DNA of 32,628 nucleotides from Chryseobacterium gleum (GTDB lineage Bacteria; Bacteroidota; Bacteroidia; Flavobacteriales_D; Sanyastnellaceae): positions 1 through 32,628 of the forward strand of contig CAMAYP010000012.1 of the NCBI GenBank assembly GCA_945862415.1, read 5' to 3'. Below are positions 17,636 through 27,716 of this stretch, piece after piece; the stretch's first letter is position 1; the number at the start of each line of letters is the position of its first letter. Made by a program: the position numbers and the translations under genes. The notes below the pieces were generated by a model that saw only the letters and a program-made list of their open reading frames with translations, searched no databases and was not told the origin of the DNA.

Positions 17636-18385
17636 ATGGCCGTAAATATTCTCGTTGTTGAAGATGAAAGCATTGTTCGAAAGGACATTGAACGTAGCTT
17701 GGAAAAATTGGGTTATCACGTAATCGCACAAGCCGATAATGGTGAACGCGCAATTGAGTTGGCAAGAGCCACCAAGCCCGATATAGCTCTCATGGACATC
17801 CAGATAAAGGGCAACATGACGGGTATTGATACCGCTGAGGCTATTAAACAAGAGATGGATATTCCGGTGATTTATTTGACCGCTTTTGCCGATGAGCCCA
17901 CATTGAATAAGGCTAAGATTACTGAGCCACACGGCTACATACTGAAGCCGTTCAAGGAAATTGATCTCCACACCACCATCGAAATGGCCATACACAAACA
18001 TGGCAAGGAGAAAGAGGTGCGTGTCGAAAATGAGTTGCTGCGCTCATTGACGAGTTTTAAATCAAACGCAAACTATCTATTCATCAAGCATCAGTCGAAG
18101 CTTGTAAAGGTGAATACCGCCGACATCTATTACGTGGAAGCGCTGAAAGATTACATGCAGATTGTAACAGCAGAAATGAAGTTTACCATTCATGCTACCA
18201 TGAAAGACATTGAACGAAAGCTTCCGAAAACAGTGTTTCAACGCCTGCACAGATCCTACATCGTGAACATGGATAAGATTGCTTCAATATCAGGCGGTGA
18301 TGTGATTTTGGCCGACATCAACAAGGAGATTCCTGTAGGAGGAAATTACCGCGATGAGTTCGGAGAACGCATCAACATCCTCTGA
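17636..18385 (+). CDS. LytTR-family response regulator
   Basis: 249 aa; receiver ILVVEDESIVRKDI, DIALMDIQIKGNMTGID, YLTAFAD, LKPFKEIDL; LytTR DIYYVEALKDYMQIVTAEMKFTIHATMKDIERKLPKTVFQRLHRSYIVNMDKI. Confidence 0.95.
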   Translation: MAVNILVVEDESIVRKDIERSLEKLGYHVIAQADNGERAIELARATKPDIALMDIQIKGNMTGIDTAEAIKQEMDIPVIYLTAFADEPTLNKAKITEPHGYILKPFKEIDLHTTIEMAIHKHGKEKEVRVENELLRSLTSFKSNANYLFIKHQSKLVKVNTADIYYVEALKDYMQIVTAEMKFTIHATMKDIERKLPKTVFQRLHRSYIVNMDKIASISGGDVILADINKEIPVGGNYRDEFGERINIL

Positions 18386-21300
18386 TCAACGCATTAACAA
18401 CACGCTTCCTTTTTTACTGAATAAATCCGCACGTCCGCGTACAATCATGTCGACCGACCAATTGTATGCCCCGTCTTGAACCTGTTCTCCTTTGAAACTT
18501 CCATCCCATCCTTCACCAGGAGTGGTGGATGTAAATACTTCGTTTCCCCAGCGATTGAATACACGGAATACGTAGTAGGTAATGTTTGATCCGCTTAACA
18601 CGGGTAAAAACAACTCGTTGTGATTGTTCTGATCGGGTGTAAATGCACTAGGAATGTAAAACTGAATCCCGTTATAAACCTCGATAGGTTCGGTGTGATA
18701 TGCGTTGCAACCAAAACTGTTGGTTACTACTTGCGTAATTTCAAACGAACCGCTCCCTGCGTATTGATGGCTGTCCATTTCATCGCCGCTGCCATCACCC
18801 CAACTGTAAGCTGTTTGCACTACATCAGCGCTCGATGTGGAAGAAATAACTACAGTTGGCGACTCACTCATCTGGTCGATGGCCCAGGTAAATCCGGCGG
18901 TTGGTGTGGGGTAAATTACAATGGGCTGATCGAGTGAAAAGCGTCCAACACAGCCGCGATTGGATGTTGCTTCAACCTCGAGGACATATGCGCCAATATC
19001 AGTAAGTTCGAATTGTGCAGGGTTTGTTTGTGAAACAACTTGCCCGTCTATCGTCCAATTGAAACTGGAAATGCTCGATTGATCTTCCGTTGTTGCACTT
19101 GCACCAATGCTCACGAGCTGGTTTTCACAATACTCATAAGCGCCTTCAGGAAGTGCTAAAATCGGAATTGCAAACACTTCAACGCTATCGGTAATGCTGC
19201 TCGTGCATCCGAAGTTGCTTTCAGCGGTGAATGTGTAGTTGTAGAATCCATTGTCTTGAAATTGATAGTTGGCCTGTGCGCCCTGCATAACAAATGTGGC
19301 CGATTCTATTGTCCAATAGCTGTTCACTACACCGCCGTTTGGAATGCTGCTCATGCTTTCAAAAACGGTCGGAATTCCAAAACAATGATTGTTGGCATTC
19401 GCTTCAACGATGGGTGCATATCGCACGGTGATGTTGCGTGTTGAATTATTAGTACAACCGTGAACGGTGGCTACTTGAAGCGATAATGATGTGTTTCCCG
19501 GGTTTGGAAAAACGATTGCTGTATCTCCTGAAGAGGCGATTTGTATTCCCTCGAAACTCCACACCCAAGTAGCGATGCTGTCGTTGCCAAAGGTGCTTAA
19601 ATCAGTAAGCAGGGTTGTGTCTTTTTCACATGCGACGCTGCTTGTAAATTGAGCCGTGGGCGTGTCATAAACCAAGAATACTGTATCGAGAGTGGCCGTG
19701 CATCCCGCGATGCTTAGAAGATCGAATGCAACCGTATGTTCTCCACCAATGTCATAAACAAGGCCGATTACTTCGTGGCCAGCACCTTCGATGGTAGCGT
19801 CTACAATCCAATTTACACTTGAAATTTGTGAACCCTCAACCGATGCTTCTACAGCAATTGAAACTTCTTCGTGAGTGCAAGCATGCGGCGCATGAATGGT
19901 GCCGGTAGGTATTGCGTGTACCACGTATTGGGTTTGGGCGTTGTTGTGACAACCGAAAGCATCATATACGTGATGTACCACAGTGGAAGCTTCACCGGTA
20001 TATACGGGCGTGAAAGTGTCTGAAACAACGCCGTTAATGGTGTAAAAAGAAAGTGAATCGCTTACGAACGAAATGCTGTTGTCACCCGCGCAAAAGTCAC
20101 GTTCAACAAGGGGTTCAACAACAGGGGGAGTTATGACGTATATGCTATCAACCGCTGTATTGCTGCACCCATTCGCGCCGGTGTAGCGATATACAAATGC
20201 TGCATGTTCACCGGTAAATTGGTTCGTATTAAGCGTGTTTGTGTTGATGCCCCCCAACGTGTATTGTCCGCCTTCCGGCACACCTCCCATGAGAGGAATC
20301 AGTCCGGTATTGGAGCAAACAGAGTCCACCAAAGCCAACTGCACCAAGGGCAGTGGCAACACACTTACGAACAATGTTTGGGTGTGAACACAATCGGAAT
20401 AGCTTGATGTTAATGTAAAACTGAACGAGCTATCAGCTCTAACAAGGAGCTCGTTTGCACCAGCGCCCTCCTCAACCGATGGGTGGTCCCAAACAAAAGA
20501 ATCGGCTTGTTGTATGACAATCAACGCCTCACTGCCTGCGCATATGTGTTCGGGAATAATCGCGGTTGAAGCGTAGTTTTCGACTACAATGGTATCGATG
20601 CACGAGATGTATACATCGCACCCGTTTGGATCGGTCATTATGATAGAAGGGCAATACGAGCCGGGCTCTGTATAACCATGTGCACTTGTGGTACCGCCAA
20701 ATGGGTCGCCATTGCCATCATTGAAATCCCAGAAGTAATCGAAGAATTGATCGCTTGGGTTAAATGCCTGAAACGTCACGCCAAAAGGGGCACAATTCGC
20801 AGTGTCGAGCACTTGAGAGAATGGACCTAAGCTCGATGAATAATTAAGAATATCTTCAATAATCAGCGTGTCTGCACATCCGTTGGACGCTCCAACAACG
20901 AGGCTTACGTCGAATACGCCGATAGGATAAGTGTGCAGCAGAGTGTCGCCTGTGCCGGTTTGATTATCGCCAAAATCCCACCAGGTATAAGTGCCGCCTT
21001 CCACGGAGGTATTTTCGAGCGTCACAGCAAATAAACAGGTGTTGAGTTCAGTCGTAAAGCTTGCGTTAGCAACAGGGCTGTAGACTTCAATATCCGAATC
21101 AGTGCATGCGCGTGTTACACAGCCAACTGAGTTTGTTGCGGTTAAACAAACGGAGTAGTTACCGTTTACAGGGTAGGCGTAATTCACCGAATCAATCTGT
21201 GCAGAATGGTTGCCGTTTCCGAAGTTCCACTCATAGGTTGTTCCGGCCGGCGCAAGGCTGTTGTTTAGGAACAATATATTCTCATTTCGGCAAACGGGTG

Positions 21301-24019
21301 GAGCTTGCCAAGTGAATGCTGGTTGTGCCGGTAATACGGCGTCAAAGGTGAAGCCGCGTGAGGAAGAGCATCCATTGGAATCGGCTACTATCAGCGTGCA
21401 GCTAATGCCTGCGTTGTAGTTGAATGGAGCAACAAATCGATGCTCAACAAGTTGCGTGTTGGCAGTGGTTCCGTCGCTAAACGACCACGACCATGAAACC
21501 GCATTCGGGTCGAGAGCTTCTACCCCAACAACCACTTCACCACTATCGCATTCGTTTACAAGTTGAGCCGACATCGAGGAAAAGTCACCGCCCTGCCAAA
21601 CAACGATTGCGTCGGTGTACGTTGTTTCTGCCGCGCAACCAAATGCGTCTATTACCGACACATGCACGTCGTAGGTGCCCGCCGTTTCAATCAGCAGACT
21701 AGGCCAATCAAATGAGGTGGGGTCATTGGAATTTGTTTCGTCTACCTGTCCGTTGTGTTCATGTGTAACACTCCACGCTGCAGCAAACGGATTGTCGTTG
21801 CGCTGAGCAACGATTCGGTCGCCGTTTTCAATGGTTACTTCCCAGAAATCGTTTGACGCTTCCGAATCGAGCGACACCAATAAAGGCGCACAGCCCATGG
21901 CTGGAGTAATTACTAATTCGGCGGAAGGCATAGCCACGGCTACCTGTAAAATTTTCGTGTCGTAGCAAATAGATCCGTCTTTGTAGGCGGAGAGCGTAAC
22001 GGGATATTGCCCCGGCTCAGCGTAGCTGTGCGCAGGCGTGGTCTCGTTGATTACCAGAGGGCTCCCGTCTCCAAAGTCCCAAACGAGCGAGTCTCCACCG
22101 ATGGATAAATCTTGAAAATGAACAGTGTAGTTTTCGCAAATGACATCAAATTCGAAGAGTGCTAACGGCGGCACAACATGGATATAGTCTTCGATGGTGT
22201 AGAAGGTGTTGCAGGCACCGTTGAATACGGTAAGTGTGACATCGTAATAGCCGGTGTCTTCATACAGATGCGTAACACAACTATCAACCGCCAGCATAAC
22301 TTCTGGTGAGCTACCGTCGTGAAAGTCCCATGTATAGGTATTGTCAGCGTTGAACTCTGTGCAAAACAAAAATGTTTCTCCTGCACAACTTTCCGTCAAA
22401 GAGGCGGAAAAAGCAGGTAACGTTGACTCTAGCACAGTCAATGGTGTGTCGGTAGTGTCAATGGATACACAACCATTAGCCATGGTTGCGGTTAGTGTAG
22501 CGTAAAACTCACCCGCCACCTCGAAGGTGTAGGTCGGATTCGGCCCAATAGCATCTTCTTCTCCGTCGCCGTTGAAGTCCCACGAATAGTCGATGATGGT
22601 TTCACCTGCTTCAACTGTAATGTTCGATACCTCGGCATTTTCTCCAACGCAGTAGTACTCCTCATAATCGAAAGAGATATCGGGAGAGTCGATGATTACG
22701 AAATTGACCTTGTTACGTGATCTTTCACACCCGAACTCATTGAAGCGGCGCAAGCGAACATCGTGCGCACCGTATTCATTGAACGTGTAGTTCAAGCTGT
22801 GTGTGTTCGATACTACTTCGCCGTTAACCGTCCAGATGTATTCGTAGGTTGGGTTGAATGCCTCGGTGTTTGTAAACACGGATGAGAGTGGCGGAGCGCA
22901 CGAAACAAGGTTTGAACCGGTAAAGTCAATCGTTGGGTTGCCTGCAACAAACAAGGTGTCTTGGACAGACATAGCGCACGCGTTTCCGTAGTGCGCTGTC
23001 ATAGTGATTACGTAGGTCCCGGGAGTGTTGTACGTGAAGCTTGGGTTTGTTTGTGTTGCGTCTGTCGTGCCATTCCCGTTGAAGTCCCATTCTGTTGAGC
23101 TTGGCAGCGGCATCGAGTGGTTGTGGAACGCAAGTGTTTGTCCCGCACAAATTGTATCACGATTAAATGTGAATCCCGCTGAAGGTTCATCGGAGACCGT
23201 AAGTGACTGGCACGATGTATCAAAGCATCCAATGGTGTTTTCAACAGCCAAACAGATGTCGTATGTGCCTACATGGTCGAAGGTTATTTGCTGAACCGCG
23301 TTTCCACCTGCCAATGACTGGTTGTTTACAACCCAGGTCTGATTCGTAATGGATGGGTCTGAAGCGGCTGTAAATTCTATAGCCGTTGGCAAGCTGCAGG
23401 AGTTTTGTGAGCCAATGGTAAAGGTTGAATGGGGAAAGTTATTGGTGACTGTTACGAGCTGAGAAGCCGAAACAGACGCAAAACAGCCGTTTGCATCTAC
23501 AATTGCCAGTAGTGGTGTGTAAACACCAACCTCCTCGTAGCAGTGAATCGGGTTTGCTTCCGACGATGTTGTGCCATCGCCAAAATCCCAACTTCTGGAA
23601 ATTATCTCGCCCGAACCCGGAGTGGAGACGTCCAGAAGCGTTGTGCAGAAAGGCATACAGCCCTGGCCGTCTGTGGTCGATAAAGCTGCTTGAGGTTTAG
23701 CGAAAACGGTGATATAGTTTTCGAAAACATGCGCAACTCCATTTGCATTGACTACAATATCGTATGTGCCGGGCTGATTGAAAATTGCCACATAGGGGTT
23801 TGCTGCAGATTGTAAGGAGTTGCCCAACGGACCTGTAACCGTCCATTGCGGGTTGCTGATGAGTGAGCCGTCGGCTCCGATGGCGCTGATGATTGCGCCG
23901 TGTGGCGCGCATCCTGAGGTCTCATCACAAGTGAGCAGTACTTCTTGTGCTGCGGTGTTGAAGCGTCCCGCCAAAACAAGCAGTGCAATGAAGGAATATG
24001 TTAGAAAGTGACTCGTCAT
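18386..24019 (-). CDS. Giant multi-PKD-domain secreted protein with C-terminal gliding-motility/T9SS type B sorting domain
   Basis: 1877 aa; signal peptide; repeated WDFGDG/WDFNGDG-type PKD motifs; C-terminus IPSAFTPDQNNHNELFLP..YVFRVFNRWGNEVF..WDGSFKGEQVQDGAYNWSVDM. Confidence 0.93.
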   Translation of the reverse strand: MTSHFLTYSFIALLVLAGRFNTAAQEVLLTCDETSGCAPHGAIISAIGADGSLISNPQWTVTGPLGNSLQSAANPYVAIFNQPGTYDIVVNANGVAHVFENYITVFAKPQAALSTTDGQGCMPFCTTLLDVSTPGSGEIISRSWDFGDGTTSSEANPIHCYEEVGVYTPLLAIVDANGCFASVSASQLVTVTNNFPHSTFTIGSQNSCSLPTAIEFTAASDPSITNQTWVVNNQSLAGGNAVQQITFDHVGTYDICLAVENTIGCFDTSCQSLTVSDEPSAGFTFNRDTICAGQTLAFHNHSMPLPSSTEWDFNGNGTTDATQTNPSFTYNTPGTYVITMTAHYGNACAMSVQDTLFVAGNPTIDFTGSNLVSCAPPLSSVFTNTEAFNPTYEYIWTVNGEVVSNTHSLNYTFNEYGAHDVRLRRFNEFGCERSRNKVNFVIIDSPDISFDYEEYYCVGENAEVSNITVEAGETIIDYSWDFNGDGEEDAIGPNPTYTFEVAGEFYATLTATMANGCVSIDTTDTPLTVLESTLPAFSASLTESCAGETFLFCTEFNADNTYTWDFHDGSSPEVMLAVDSCVTHLYEDTGYYDVTLTVFNGACNTFYTIEDYIHVVPPLALFEFDVICENYTVHFQDLSIGGDSLVWDFGDGSPLVINETTPAHSYAEPGQYPVTLSAYKDGSICYDTKILQVAVAMPSAELVITPAMGCAPLLVSLDSEASNDFWEVTIENGDRIVAQRNDNPFAAAWSVTHEHNGQVDETNSNDPTSFDWPSLLIETAGTYDVHVSVIDAFGCAAETTYTDAIVVWQGGDFSSMSAQLVNECDSGEVVVGVEALDPNAVSWSWSFSDGTTANTQLVEHRFVAPFNYNAGISCTLIVADSNGCSSSRGFTFDAVLPAQPAFTWQAPPVCRNENILFLNNSLAPAGTTYEWNFGNGNHSAQIDSVNYAYPVNGNYSVCLTATNSVGCVTRACTDSDIEVYSPVANASFTTELNTCLFAVTLENTSVEGGTYTWWDFGDNQTGTGDTLLHTYPIGVFDVSLVVGASNGCADTLIIEDILNYSSSLGPFSQVLDTANCAPFGVTFQAFNPSDQFFDYFWDFNDGNGDPFGGTTSAHGYTEPGSYCPSIIMTDPNGCDVYISCIDTIVVENYASTAIIPEHICAGSEALIVIQQADSFVWDHPSVEEGAGANELLVRADSSFSFTLTSSYSDCVHTQTLFVSVLPLPLVQLALVDSVCSNTGLIPLMGGVPEGGQYTLGGINTNTLNTNQFTGEHAAFVYRYTGANGCSNTAVDSIYVITPPVVEPLVERDFCAGDNSISFVSDSLSFYTINGVVSDTFTPVYTGEASTVVHHVYDAFGCHNNAQTQYVVHAIPTGTIHAPHACTHEEVSIAVEASVEGSQISSVNWIVDATIEGAGHEVIGLVYDIGGEHTVAFDLLSIAGCTATLDTVFLVYDTPTAQFTSSVACEKDTTLLTDLSTFGNDSIATWVWSFEGIQIASSGDTAIVFPNPGNTSLSLQVATVHGCTNNSTRNITVRYAPIVEANANNHCFGIPTVFESMSSIPNGGVVNSYWTIESATFVMQGAQANYQFQDNGFYNYTFTAESNFGCTSSITDSVEVFAIPILALPEGAYEYCENQLVSIGASATTEDQSSISSFNWTIDGQVVSQTNPAQFELTDIGAYVLEVEATSNRGCVGRFSLDQPIVIYPTPTAGFTWAIDQMSESPTVVISSTSSADVVQTAYSWGDGSGDEMDSHQYAGSGSFEITQVVTNSFGCNAYHTEPIEVYNGIQFYIPSAFTPDQNNHNELFLPVLSGSNITYYVFRVFNRWGNEVFTSTTPGEGWDGSFKGEQVQDGAYNWSVDMIVRGRADLFSKKGSVLLMR

Positions 24020-24096
24020 GGTTCGACACTGTGTGTCTTTACAAGCACTTTATACCGCTTATTTTAGGGAAGGTTACGCATTGAACGAAGCGGGAG

Positions 24097-24104
24097 TAAC
24101 TTTG
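24097..24104 (+). promoter_or_regulatory. Putative -7 box TAACTTTG for the DUF502 gene
   Basis: TAnnTTTG, 18 bp upstream of ATG 24123; supports that internal start. Confidence 0.45.
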
Positions 24105-24122
24105 CGGAATAAACCTATTGCA

Positions 24123-24752
24123 ATGAAAAATCCCTATTTGAGAAAGTTTGTCCAGTATGTGCTGAACGGTCTTCTCATATCAATGCCAGTGTTTGGAACG
24201 GGCTATATTGTTTTTCAATTGTTTAGTTTTTTAGACAGCATTGTTCCGCGCATTCTTTACAACGAAGATGAAATGCTGACCACGGGTGATCACTTCTCGG
24301 GGTGGGGTATTCTAATGTTGCTCTTGGTATTATTTGTTATGGGGTGGTTTGGCGGCATGTTCATCAACGACCGTATTAAGGGATGGTTTCTGAGATTACT
24401 TGATAAAATTCCCGGTATAAACAACCTGTATAAAGCCATCTCTGATGTGTTGAGTGCTTTTGTTGGAAAAGAGAAAAAGTTCAACCAACCGGTATTGGTT
24501 CGTGTCAGCGAGCAAATGGAGTTTGAAATGATCGGGTTTATTACAGACACCAACTTAGCTGAACTAGGCAACATCCACGGAAAGGTTGCGGTTTATTTCC
24601 CAATGAGTTACAGCTTTTCAGGGCACATGATGATTGTGCCAATTAAAAACATAACTCGCATCGAGCGAAACGCAGTAGACATTCTGAAATACACAATGAG
24701 CGGAGGTATTGTAGAGCTCGATCCGGAGAATGAAGGGAAGGTACACCACTAA
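24123..24752 (+). CDS. DUF502 domain-containing membrane protein
   Basis: MKNPYLRKFVQYVLNGLLISMPVFGTGYIVF...; GWGILMLLLVLFVMGWFGGMFI; IPGINNLYKAISDVLSAF; internal start preferred over 24018. Confidence 0.85.
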   Translation: MKNPYLRKFVQYVLNGLLISMPVFGTGYIVFQLFSFLDSIVPRILYNEDEMLTTGDHFSGWGILMLLLVLFVMGWFGGMFINDRIKGWFLRLLDKIPGINNLYKAISDVLSAFVGKEKKFNQPVLVRVSEQMEFEMIGFITDTNLAELGNIHGKVAVYFPMSYSFSGHMMIVPIKNITRIERNAVDILKYTMSGGIVELDPENEGKVHH

Positions 24753-25626
24753 CTTATTACTGCTTCACCTCATCGTATTGGTGTGGGGTTTTACCGGGAT
24801 TTTGGGTCGCGAAATCTCATTGGGCCCCGTCCTACTGGTGTGGTGGCGCGTATTAATTGCAGTTGTAACGATTGCAATTCTTGTTGCGGTTAGCAGCACA
24901 AGTATTCGGTCTGATAAACGAGCACTCATGCGCTTTGCGGGCGTTGGTTTGCTTACCGCCGCTCACTGGGTTTGTTTTTTCGCAAGCATCAAGTACTCGA
25001 AGATTTCTGTTGCGCTGGTGGTGTTGAGTACTTCTGCCTTCTTCGTTTCAATTATTCACCCAGTGTTAAAAAGAGAGGCGCCCAAACGGTATGAGATGTT
25101 TCTCGGAATTATTGTCATCGCGGGCATTTTTCTCATTTTCAAATTCGAATCGGAATACACCGTCGGAATACTGTTGTCGCTGCTCGCGGCGTTTCTAGCG
25201 GCATTGTTTTCCACACTTAACGCACGTCTTGTTGCAACCTATCAACCCACACAAATGGCGTTTTGGGAAATGTTGTTTGCATGGTTGGGACTAACGGTTT
25301 ATATCGCTTTTAGTGGCGAAGGGGGCCACTTATTGGAGCTTCCCGAACTGCGCGATCTTCAGTTACTTTCTGTGTTGGGCGTCCTTTGCACGGGGGTTGC
25401 TTTTATCGTGAGTATTCGCGTTATGAGGGTGCTGAGCCCATTTACATGTGCGTTGGCCATTAATATGGAGCCGGTCTATACAATCGTAATCGCGTTGTAC
25501 TTATACGGCAGTGATGAATACATGAGCCCGGAGTTTTATTTGGGTGGACTCGTCATCGTGTCGACTCTTTTTTTGGATACGTGGCTCAAAAGGCGTCAAA
25601 TGAAAGCAACGAAGTCTGCCGGCTAG
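24730..25626 (+). CDS. DMT-superfamily (EamA) transporter
   Basis: 298 aa; about ten hydrophobic segments; VWGFTGILGREISLGPVLLVWWRVLIA. Confidence 0.9.
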   Translation: MKGRYTTNLLLLHLIVLVWGFTGILGREISLGPVLLVWWRVLIAVVTIAILVAVSSTSIRSDKRALMRFAGVGLLTAAHWVCFFASIKYSKISVALVVLSTSAFFVSIIHPVLKREAPKRYEMFLGIIVIAGIFLIFKFESEYTVGILLSLLAAFLAALFSTLNARLVATYQPTQMAFWEMLFAWLGLTVYIAFSGEGGHLLELPELRDLQLLSVLGVLCTGVAFIVSIRVMRVLSPFTCALAINMEPVYTIVIALYLYGSDEYMSPEFYLGGLVIVSTLFLDTWLKRRQMKATKSAG

Positions 25627-25646
25627 CCATGAGGCAAAGATGTTTT

Positions 25647-26231
25647 TTAAACGTAGAGGTTGTTCACCTGAATGTAGTGTGCTACAGTATCTGGGGTTAA
25701 CCCAACAATTGAAGAGTTCGTTTTTACAAGGTTTCTTATTTCAGTAGCCGACACCGTCATGAGTTCGCCGCGCAGGAAATGAATACGATCACTGAATGCG
25801 CGCAGCACTTCAGGAATTTCAGGAGATGTGCTTTCTCTTGGGTAAACAACGAGATGGGTGAGCTTAAGCAGTTCCTCGTAGTCTTTCCAACGATCGAAAA
25901 CAAGAAGGTTGTCTTCTCCGATTATGAGATGAAACGAATACTCCGGGTGCTTGCTCAGCAGTTTCTTCACTGTGCCGACTGTAAACGACGGCAAGGGCAT
26001 GCTAAATTCGATGTCGGTAGCGCTGATGTGATCCTCTTGAATGCACGCCAACTCGGCCATTGCCAATCGGTGTTGTTGTGGGGCGAGTCCACGGTTGTCT
26101 TTAAAGGGGTTTTGCAGGCTAACAACGAGCCAAATGGAATCGAGTGGGATTTGATTCAGTGCCTCTTTTGCAACGTGCAAATGGCCATTGTGAATGGGAT
26201 TGAACGATCCGAAGTACAAGCCAACCTTCAT
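25647..26231 (-). CDS. nadD: Nicotinate-nucleotide adenylyltransferase
   Basis: MKVGLYFGSFNPIHNGHLHVAKEAL, LIIGEDNLLVFDRWKDYEELL, VSATEIRNLV; start at 26231 preferred. Confidence 0.93.
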   Translation of the reverse strand: MKVGLYFGSFNPIHNGHLHVAKEALNQIPLDSIWLVVSLQNPFKDNRGLAPQQHRLAMAELACIQEDHISATDIEFSMPLPSFTVGTVKKLLSKHPEYSFHLIIGEDNLLVFDRWKDYEELLKLTHLVVYPRESTSPEIPEVLRAFSDRIHFLRGELMTVSATEIRNLVKTNSSIVGLTPDTVAHYIQVNNLYV

Positions 26232-26803
26232 GGTGCGTTTAAAAATTCGCGAACGCATTGTTCTGCTTCGCGAAGTGCAACCTCCAACTGTTCATTGACG
26301 ATAACCCTGTCGAAACTGGGCTCGTAAGCCATTTCGTGTTGGGCTTTTGCAACGCGTTGCTCAATTTTTTCGGGTGTCTCGGTGCTTCTTTTGCGCAGTC
26401 TTTCCTCCAGCACTTCAATGCTTGGCGCCTTCACAAATACAGATAGCGCCTTGTCGCCGAGAAGCTTTTTTAGGTTGAGACCACCCACCACGTCCAAGTC
26501 AAAAATGACATGTCCTCCCCCACTCCAAATCCGTTCTATTTCGCTATAGAGCGTGCCGTAGTATTGGTTTTTGTACACCTCTTCCCACTCAATGAATTCT
26601 CCGTTTTTTGCTCTTCGAAGGAAATCATCAGGCGCAATGAAATAATAATCTTTTCCGTCGACTTCGTAGTCGCGTTTTTCACGTGTCGTGGCCGATACCG
26701 AAAAGGACAGTCGAAAATCGGTAAGCCCCATGAGGTGTCGCACGATGGTTGTTTTACCTGCGCCACTGGGTGCAGAGAAGATGATTGCTTTGCCTGTAGA
26801 CAT
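26228..26803 (-). CDS. gmk: Guanylate kinase
   Basis: GKAIIFSAPSGAGKTTIVRHLM, FSVSATTREKRDYEVDGKDYYFI, FIEWEEVYKNQYYGTL. Confidence 0.95.
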   Translation of the reverse strand: MSTGKAIIFSAPSGAGKTTIVRHLMGLTDFRLSFSVSATTREKRDYEVDGKDYYFIAPDDFLRRAKNGEFIEWEEVYKNQYYGTLYSEIERIWSGGGHVIFDLDVVGGLNLKKLLGDKALSVFVKAPSIEVLEERLRKRSTETPEKIEQRVAKAQHEMAYEPSFDRVIVNEQLEVALREAEQCVREFLNAP

Positions 26804-26835
26804 GTTGGTGGTGTCGGTGGGGTGCAAAAATATCG

Positions 26836-27705
26836 CTAGATGACGTTGTTGATTTGTTCCTTGATTTTTTCGAGCTCGTCTTTCATGATTACCACGAGGC
26901 GCTGCATGTCGGCGTCATTTGCCTTGCTGCCTATTGTGTTCACTTCGCGGCCAATTTCTTGGGCAATGAAGCCCAACTTTTTTCCTTGCGATTCACCTTT
27001 GAGTTCATCACTGAAGTGCGCGCAATTGGTTTCTAATCGCTGATATTCTTCGCTGATGTCAAGTCGCTCCAAATAGTATATCAACTCTTGTTCAAAGCGA
27101 TTCGGGTCAATCTTGTCAATAGGAATAAGCTCTTCCAGATTTGAACGCAGCTTCTCACGAACCCGCTTGTTTCGGTTTGCTATAGGCTCGTCTAAGGCCA
27201 GTCTATTTTCTAAAATGCATTGTATTCGTTGATGAAAGTCGCTTGAAAGTTTTTCACCCTCGAGCTTTCTATAGGTGTCGAATTTGTGAAACGCTTCTTT
27301 GATCATTGAAAACAGGGCGGCCCACTCTTCTTCGTCGAGCTCTGTCGACTCTGGTTTCAACACGTCAGGTATACGCATAAGGGCGTTGATGTAGTCGCCG
27401 CCGGAAATTTGCGCTTCATCTGCAAACGCCTTGAGGTCGGCATAATAGGCCAACATAAGCGGGCGGTTAATGGCCATGCGTTTTTCTGCTTCCAGGCTTT
27501 CGTAATACACCAGTAAGTCGGCCTTGCCTCGTTGAATGTTTTCGCTCAACCAAGAACGGAGCTCGAGTTCTTTTTCCCGGTATACGCCCGGTATGCGCAA
27601 ATTCAAGTCGAGCTGTTTGCTGTTGAGAGAGCGCAGCTCAATCGTGAATTTTTTGTTTCCTACGGTTCCTTCGGCTTTTCCGAAGCCGGTCATGGATCGA
27701 AGCAT
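26836..27705 (-). CDS. YicC/YloC-family endoribonuclease
   Basis: 289 aa; MLRSMTGFGKAEG, LRSLNSKQLDLNLRIP, C-terminal FIAQEIGREVNTIGSKANDADMQRLVVIMKDELEKIKEQINNV. Confidence 0.95.
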   Translation of the reverse strand: MLRSMTGFGKAEGTVGNKKFTIELRSLNSKQLDLNLRIPGVYREKELELRSWLSENIQRGKADLLVYYESLEAEKRMAINRPLMLAYYADLKAFADEAQISGGDYINALMRIPDVLKPESTELDEEEWAALFSMIKEAFHKFDTYRKLEGEKLSSDFHQRIQCILENRLALDEPIANRNKRVREKLRSNLEELIPIDKIDPNRFEQELIYYLERLDISEEYQRLETNCAHFSDELKGESQGKKLGFIAQEIGREVNTIGSKANDADMQRLVVIMKDELEKIKEQINNVI

Positions 27706-27716
27706 GGTGTTGTGTT

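Noticed and set aside
18386-24019. Repeated motifs in the giant gene as a possible CRISPR or DNA-level tandem array
   Set aside because: Repeats are protein-level PKD modules with diverged nucleotide sequence and irregular spacing
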